64,000 bases of DNA from Epichloe hybrida (taxonomy: Eukaryota > Ascomycota > Sordariomycetes > Hypocreales > Clavicipitaceae), in the NCBI GenBank assembly GCA_019022495.1, contig JAFEKR010000006.1, positions 558,001 to 622,000 of the forward strand. Direction: 5' to 3'. A model generated the notes under the pieces. It was given only the letters and a program-made list of their open reading frames with translations. It did not search any database and had not been told where the DNA came from. The first letter of the stretch is position 1; each line of letters starts with the position of its first letter. A program made the position numbers and the translations under genes. Below, one piece after another: positions 60,301 through 64,000 of this stretch.

Positions 60301-61390
60301 TAGTGCTTAATCGCCCCTTTTAAGAATTATTAATAGATTTTATTACTAGACTTCCACTAGTAAAAGATTTAAATTAAACCTATAATATAATTTTAGTTAT
60401 TATTAACTATTTCATAAAATATAGTATTTATATCCCTATGTTAACATAACTAACTAGCAATAGGCTAGTAACTATATTCTTAGAATATGTTTTTAGAGAC
60501 TATAGAGCCCTAGAAAGTATTATAATAGACTAAGGTTTTACATTTACTAGTGGTTTCTAGATAACTTTTTACTATCTTCTTATAATAAAGCGGCTACTTA
60601 GCACCGCTTTTTACCCCTAGATAAATAGTTAGATAGAATGTTTAAACTAGGTCTTAGAATATTATTTAAGGGCTTTTGCTTATGCTAAATAGACTAATTA
60701 GGCGGATAACCTATTAATAGCGTAATTTATGTATAATATAAGCAATTACTTAACGCATAGCTATACACTAGTGGAGGCGTTATAAGGTTATAATCTAAGA
60801 GGTCCGTAGTAAGTAATAGTAAACATCCCTTTAGTAAATAATTAAGCTAAAAGTAGGATTTTAGCACTAAGAGAGAAGCACACTATAATTAAGTAGCTTT
60901 TAAGTAACTTATAGACTTAGTATAAAAAATATTATAACTAGAAGAGAACTCTAATAAGGTTTAAAGTTAGTAACTATGTTTTATTATTAATAAAAAACAT
61001 TAACCTAAGACACCCTAGTAAGAAGCTAGCTATAAAGTATCTAGGCCCCTATAAGATTAAAAAGGTAATTAGAAGTTATAGATTAGTGTATTAATTAAAA
61101 TTACTACCTAGGACTTAATTATATAATATATTTAATATTACTAGTCTTAAACCTTTTAAAGGGGACCTAATAGACATAGAAAATATATCCTTACTATAAG
61201 ATACTATTAAAGATAATAAATAGGAGTTTAAAGTTAAGAGAATTATTTTGTATTACTATAATAAAAGGCATTATAAATATCTAGTTAAATAAAAGAGCTA
61301 TAATACTTTAGAGAATTCTTAGGTATTAAAAAGGGATTTTATTACTAGAGAAATTATTAATAACTATAAGCAATAGCTAAGTAATAAAGT
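57330..61390 (+). pseudogene. pol remnant: protease, RT, RNase H, integrase, chromodomain
   Basis: Plus-strand segments readable through stops: protease-like MQALFNIGI at about 57340 (for ALxDTGA); reverse transcriptase at about 58070-58700 with [20 protein letters not shown] and, for the YxDD box, IIYLDNTLIYS; RNase H at about 58960-59180 with VKINTSRHAIRAIL and ELLAI; integrase at about 60110-60800 with IDFITRLPLVKD and ESIIID-stop-GFTFTS (the D of DRGPQFTS block lies before a stop); integrase C-terminal KYLGPYKIKKV at about 61035; and a chromodomain-like FKVKRIILYYYNKRHYKYLVK, stop, KSYNTLEN at about 61229-61320. The order and motifs define a Ty3/Gypsy chromovirus. The many TAG/TAA at Trp and Gln positions mean it cannot make a protein. 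Confidence 0.8.
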
Positions 61391-63263
61391 TAATATAAGG
61401 TAATTATATTTTATAACTTAACACACTAAAGATATTAGAAAATAAAGTTAATTTACTTAGATAACTTAAATAATCTATTATATAGCTACTAAGCACCTAT
61501 CCCTTTATAATAGAGTTAGCCTTTAAGACTACTAGTCCCTTATTATTATTAGTAGCTATAGGAGCTATAGAGGAAGAGGCCTTAGGAGTATCTTTATTAT
61601 TAGAATCCCCCTCTCTATATATATAGACCTAAAGTACACTAGGGAGCTTAATAGGACTAATGTGTTTAGGTAAATTAATAGCATTTAGTGTAAACTACTA
61701 GTAAGTTAGTTAAGCATTAGCTATATATATTAAGAAAGCTTACCTTTAGGATATTCTAGGCTATAAAGTAAAGATAGTTTATAATATTAATCTAAGTCTC
61801 TAGATTTATAGTATTACTTAGTAGCGCTATTATAGTGTATTTATTATGTTTTACCTTATAAGTAGTATTAGCAGATATTTAAGCGTAGTAGATATAACTA
61901 CGCTTATTAGAATTTTTATAAACTAGGATAGCATTCTATAGCTTTTTCTTTATTTTTATAATAGCCTAGTAGTAAGTTAGTAGTAATCTAGTGTCTAGGA
62001 AATAGGATTATACTTACTTTATTTTAATAGTAATAGCTACCTTTAGGAGTAGCTTTAATAAGTTTAAATAGCCTATTATAAAGCTATGTAATTTAAGCTA
62101 AAGTCTAGTAGTGTATTAGCAATAACTAGGTAGATTTTAGTTAAGAAAGACATACTATAATATAGTTTTTATTATTTTAGAAGCAATAAGCATATTTTAT
62201 TAAATAGCCTATTAAATATTAGCTATAAAGAAGTAGTAAGTAAGTAGAGATATTATACTTAAAGACTTATTATATTTAGCTAGAAAGGTTTTTTTATTAA
62301 TAAGGTATCCTAGAATCTTATAGGTACTATTTTTTAGGAGGATATTTTATATTACTACTTACGAATAATAGCGTATATATAGAATTTTCTTTAAAGTTAT
62401 TTTACTAGTAGTAAGTTAGTAATAAAGATACTATAAGGATATAATAAACTTATAATAAGATTTTAAAAGAAGTTTGCTTTTAGGGAGACTTTATAGGAGA
62501 TTTCTTAGTTAATAGATTTTCTTAAGGCGTTAATAAAGGCAGAGTTTAGGTATAAGACTTAGATATAGTAAACTAGGTTAGTATATAAACTAGATAAGGA
62601 AGTTATGCTAATAAGAGTATAAACTATAAGCTAGATAAGGGTAGAAACTAAGATAAATAAGGATAGATAATAATAATAATTAGGGACTAAAAGAGGTTGC
62701 TAAGTAGCTATTGCTAAGTAAGGTAACTTATAAGGTTAAGGGATATTATAAAAGAAAGGAAAAGTATAAAAGGGGGGAAAAATTAGTCTCTTTTATATTA
62801 ACCCTAGACCCCTTAAGTAATCTAACGCACCGCGTATAGGTGATTTATAAATTATAATAATAACTATTAGCACTACTAAATGTATATATGCCTAATAGCT
62901 ATAAGCTTATAGTAACTATAATATAAGCCCTCTAGTTAGACTATTTAAAACCCTAGCATTAGGTACCTTATTTATTTAACTAATTATAAAAATTAACATA
63001 GGTTATCTATATTGTTTTTTCTAGCTATGTAATAGGTAATAATATTTATTTTGCTATAGTAAAGCCACGTATAAGCTACTATTAGAATATTACTAACTAT
63101 AATAAGGGGTTATTTTTAATTAGTGGTATTATTATTATTATTTCTTTTTGTTTACTTATATGTCTAGATATAAGGTGCCTTATCTTATTTTTCCTTATAA
63201 AGCTTTAATATAGTAACCACGCCCTAAGTAAGTAGCTTATTTTATAATTAAGGTTAATTATAT
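61391..63263. other. Unassigned 1.9-kb internal segment of the chromovirus
   Basis: AT-rich, RIP-like composition, between the chromodomain remnant and the purine tract. I cannot read any family motif on either strand. It could be a second gene, an antisense frame, a captured sequence or another nested insertion whose ends are erased. Confidence 0.4.
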
Positions 63264-63273
63264 ATAGGGGGGG
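63264..63273 (+). other. Polypurine tract
   Basis: ATAGGGGGGG-type run a few bases before the 3' LTR, positioned as the plus-strand primer site of LTR elements. It is the most G-rich run in the AT-rich block. Confidence 0.65.
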
Positions 63274-63278
63274 TATTA

Positions 63279-63548
63279 TATTAGGAGCGTAGAGGTTAAA
63301 GATAGGATGTTTATTAAAGCAAGTCTTTAGAGAACCTTTAGGCTATGTAAATAATAAAGAGGCTAGCTAGCTATAAGATAGCTACGTGCTTATAGAGCAG
63401 GGTATTTATTAAAGATAGCGCATATTATTAGTACTAGGTTAGAGATTAAAACCTTCACGCACCCGCCCCTAGCTAGCATCTATCTAGCAGCGACTGCGAT
63501 AGTCTTAGCTATCACTTTGTTCTTAACCTTTTAGTGCAAGCCGTGACA
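63279..63548 (+). repeat. 3' LTR, 270 bp
   Basis: Gap-free copy of 55701-55970 with about 34 transitions. Its right third is the less mutated one (retains ACGCACCCGCCCC, CAGCGACTGCGAT and the CCGTGACA end). Confidence 0.92.
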
Positions 63549-63553
63549 CTAGG
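63549..63553. repeat. Target-site duplication CTAGG, right copy
   Basis: Matches 55696-55700 exactly. Confidence 0.8.
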
Positions 63554-64000
63554 CTACTAGAAGCTTACTAGGTTTCTTTTAAAGTTAGACTTTATTTTAC
63601 TTAGAAGAAGACTATTCTAAGTATTAAGGAATTTAGTAAATTAAGGTACTCTCTTTATGCGGCGTTTTTCTTAGTTATAGGTTACCTTAGGGAAGTAATA
63701 CTTATATTTAGTAAGTATATTTATATTAACATACTAATAGCATAAAATATAAGGAGTCTTATTAAATATTAGGTTCCTTTTAATTACCTTAATTAATCCC
63801 TTATTATAGTCTGTAATTATTATTTAAGGGCTTATAATTAACCTCTTTACTAGAATACTTATAATAGTGTTAATCACCTACTTAAAATTAGCCTTAGTCT
63901 TACTGCTTATAAAGTAAGCTATAAATTAAAAGGTCTTCTTTATTAAGGTAATACTATAAGCATTAAATAATAGAAAGTTAAAGCAGTTTATTTTATATAT
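63549..64000 (-). pseudogene. RIP-degraded MULE transposase, catalytic part (right of the insertion, runs off the window)
   Basis: Read on the minus strand from the window end: IITDYNKGLIKVIKRNLIFN followed by KTPYILCY-stop-YVNINILTKYK, which fits the MULE transposase core (P.vivTDrdkALi.Ai...FP.....LC.WHi.kNv..K). The stop stands at the Trp of the CxWH motif. The frame then reads to KIKSNFKRNLVSF and would continue in the piece left of the retrotransposon (55700 downward). The N-terminal part and the other element end are outside the window. Confidence 0.65.

Larger units (their letters stand above)
55701..63548 (+). mobile_element. RIP-inactivated Ty3/Gypsy chromovirus LTR retrotransposon (7848 bp)
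   Basis: Bounded by two 270-bp direct repeats with TG...CA ends (the 3' copy starts TA after one G-to-A change) and flanked by the 5-bp duplication CTAGG (55696-55700 and 63549-63553). A purine tract precedes the 3' LTR. Internally, on the plus strand, gag, protease, reverse transcriptase, RNase H, integrase and a chromodomain can be read in order through many stops; the order with integrase last is the Ty3/Gypsy order, and the chromodomain marks a chromovirus. The two LTRs differ at about 34 sites, all C-T or G-A, which is typical of RIP. It interrupts a minus-strand MULE transposase. A 1.8-kb segment between chromodomain and 3' LTR is unexplained. Confidence 0.9.

Noticed and set aside
54510..64000. 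Mitochondrial DNA or a centromere as the reason for AT-richness
   Set aside because: The block carries LTRs, pol and transposase remnants and transition-only divergence, which RIP of transposons explains fully. A centromeric location is not excluded, but nothing in the sequence shows it.

Overview
This is nuclear DNA of a filamentous ascomycete. Short spliceosomal introns (57-205 nt, usually GTAAGT/GTGAGT donors with CTAAC/CTGAC-like branch points), the gene content (Cbf1-like bHLH factor, Fyv10/Gid9, INSIG, cyanase, GH47 mannosidase, Zn2Cys6 regulator) and an AT-rich block mutated only by C-T/G-A transitions (repeat-induced point mutation, RIP) point to Pezizomycotina, probably Sordariomycetes and perhaps Hypocreales. 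The order-level placement is inference.

Layout. 1-3290: 3' part of an ABCC transporter (YCF1-like, open at the window edge) with one GC-AG intron. 3291-11277: an 8-kb stretch with no recognisable gene, in which five of the window's seven perfect TACGGAGTA/TACTCCGTA 9-mers lie. 11278-13463: DUF2841/YDR124W-like protein. 15365-16372 (-): CBF1-like bHLH factor with a 72-nt in-frame intron in its basic region. 18426-19828: FYV10/GID9. 20586-22180 (-): CAF1/POP2 deadenylase. 23274-23804: complex I NDUFB3-type subunit in three small exons. 24655-26196 (-): coiled-coil protein. 28891-29661: TIM23. 30807-32230: Pro/Gln-rich protein of unknown function. 32829-34724 (-): GH47 alpha-mannosidase with a single-base frameshift, divergent from cyanase at 34990-35572. 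37277-38531: INSIG-family protein. 40500-42416: RING-RING-LON protein. 43093-45216 (-): low-complexity protein with a GW/WG-rich tail. 45685-47051 (-): acyl-CoA dehydrogenase, divergent from an MFS sugar transporter at 48399-50102. 51113-53427 (-): Zn2Cys6 regulator whose C-terminus appears frameshifted.

From about 54.5 kb to the end the base composition switches abruptly to very AT-rich DNA without open frames. I resolve it as a nested transposon: a Ty3/Gypsy chromovirus (55701-63548, two 270-bp LTRs, 5-bp target duplication, gag, protease, reverse transcriptase, RNase H, integrase and a C-terminal chromodomain, all with many stops) inserted into the minus-strand transposase gene of an older Mutator-like element whose two halves flank it. 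The two LTRs differ at about 34 of 270 sites, all transitions and no indels, which is direct evidence of RIP.

The euchromatic genes are mostly unrelated housekeeping genes (mitochondria: TIM23, NDUFB3; mRNA and protein turnover: CAF1, FYV10, LON-RING; sterol regulation: INSIG; secretory glycan trimming: GH47). I see no biosynthetic cluster, defence island or convincing new system. The best leads are the nested RIP-inactivated elements, two frameshifts in otherwise conserved genes, introns whose retention would remake or destroy DNA-binding domains, the repeated 9-mer, and the GW-rich tail.
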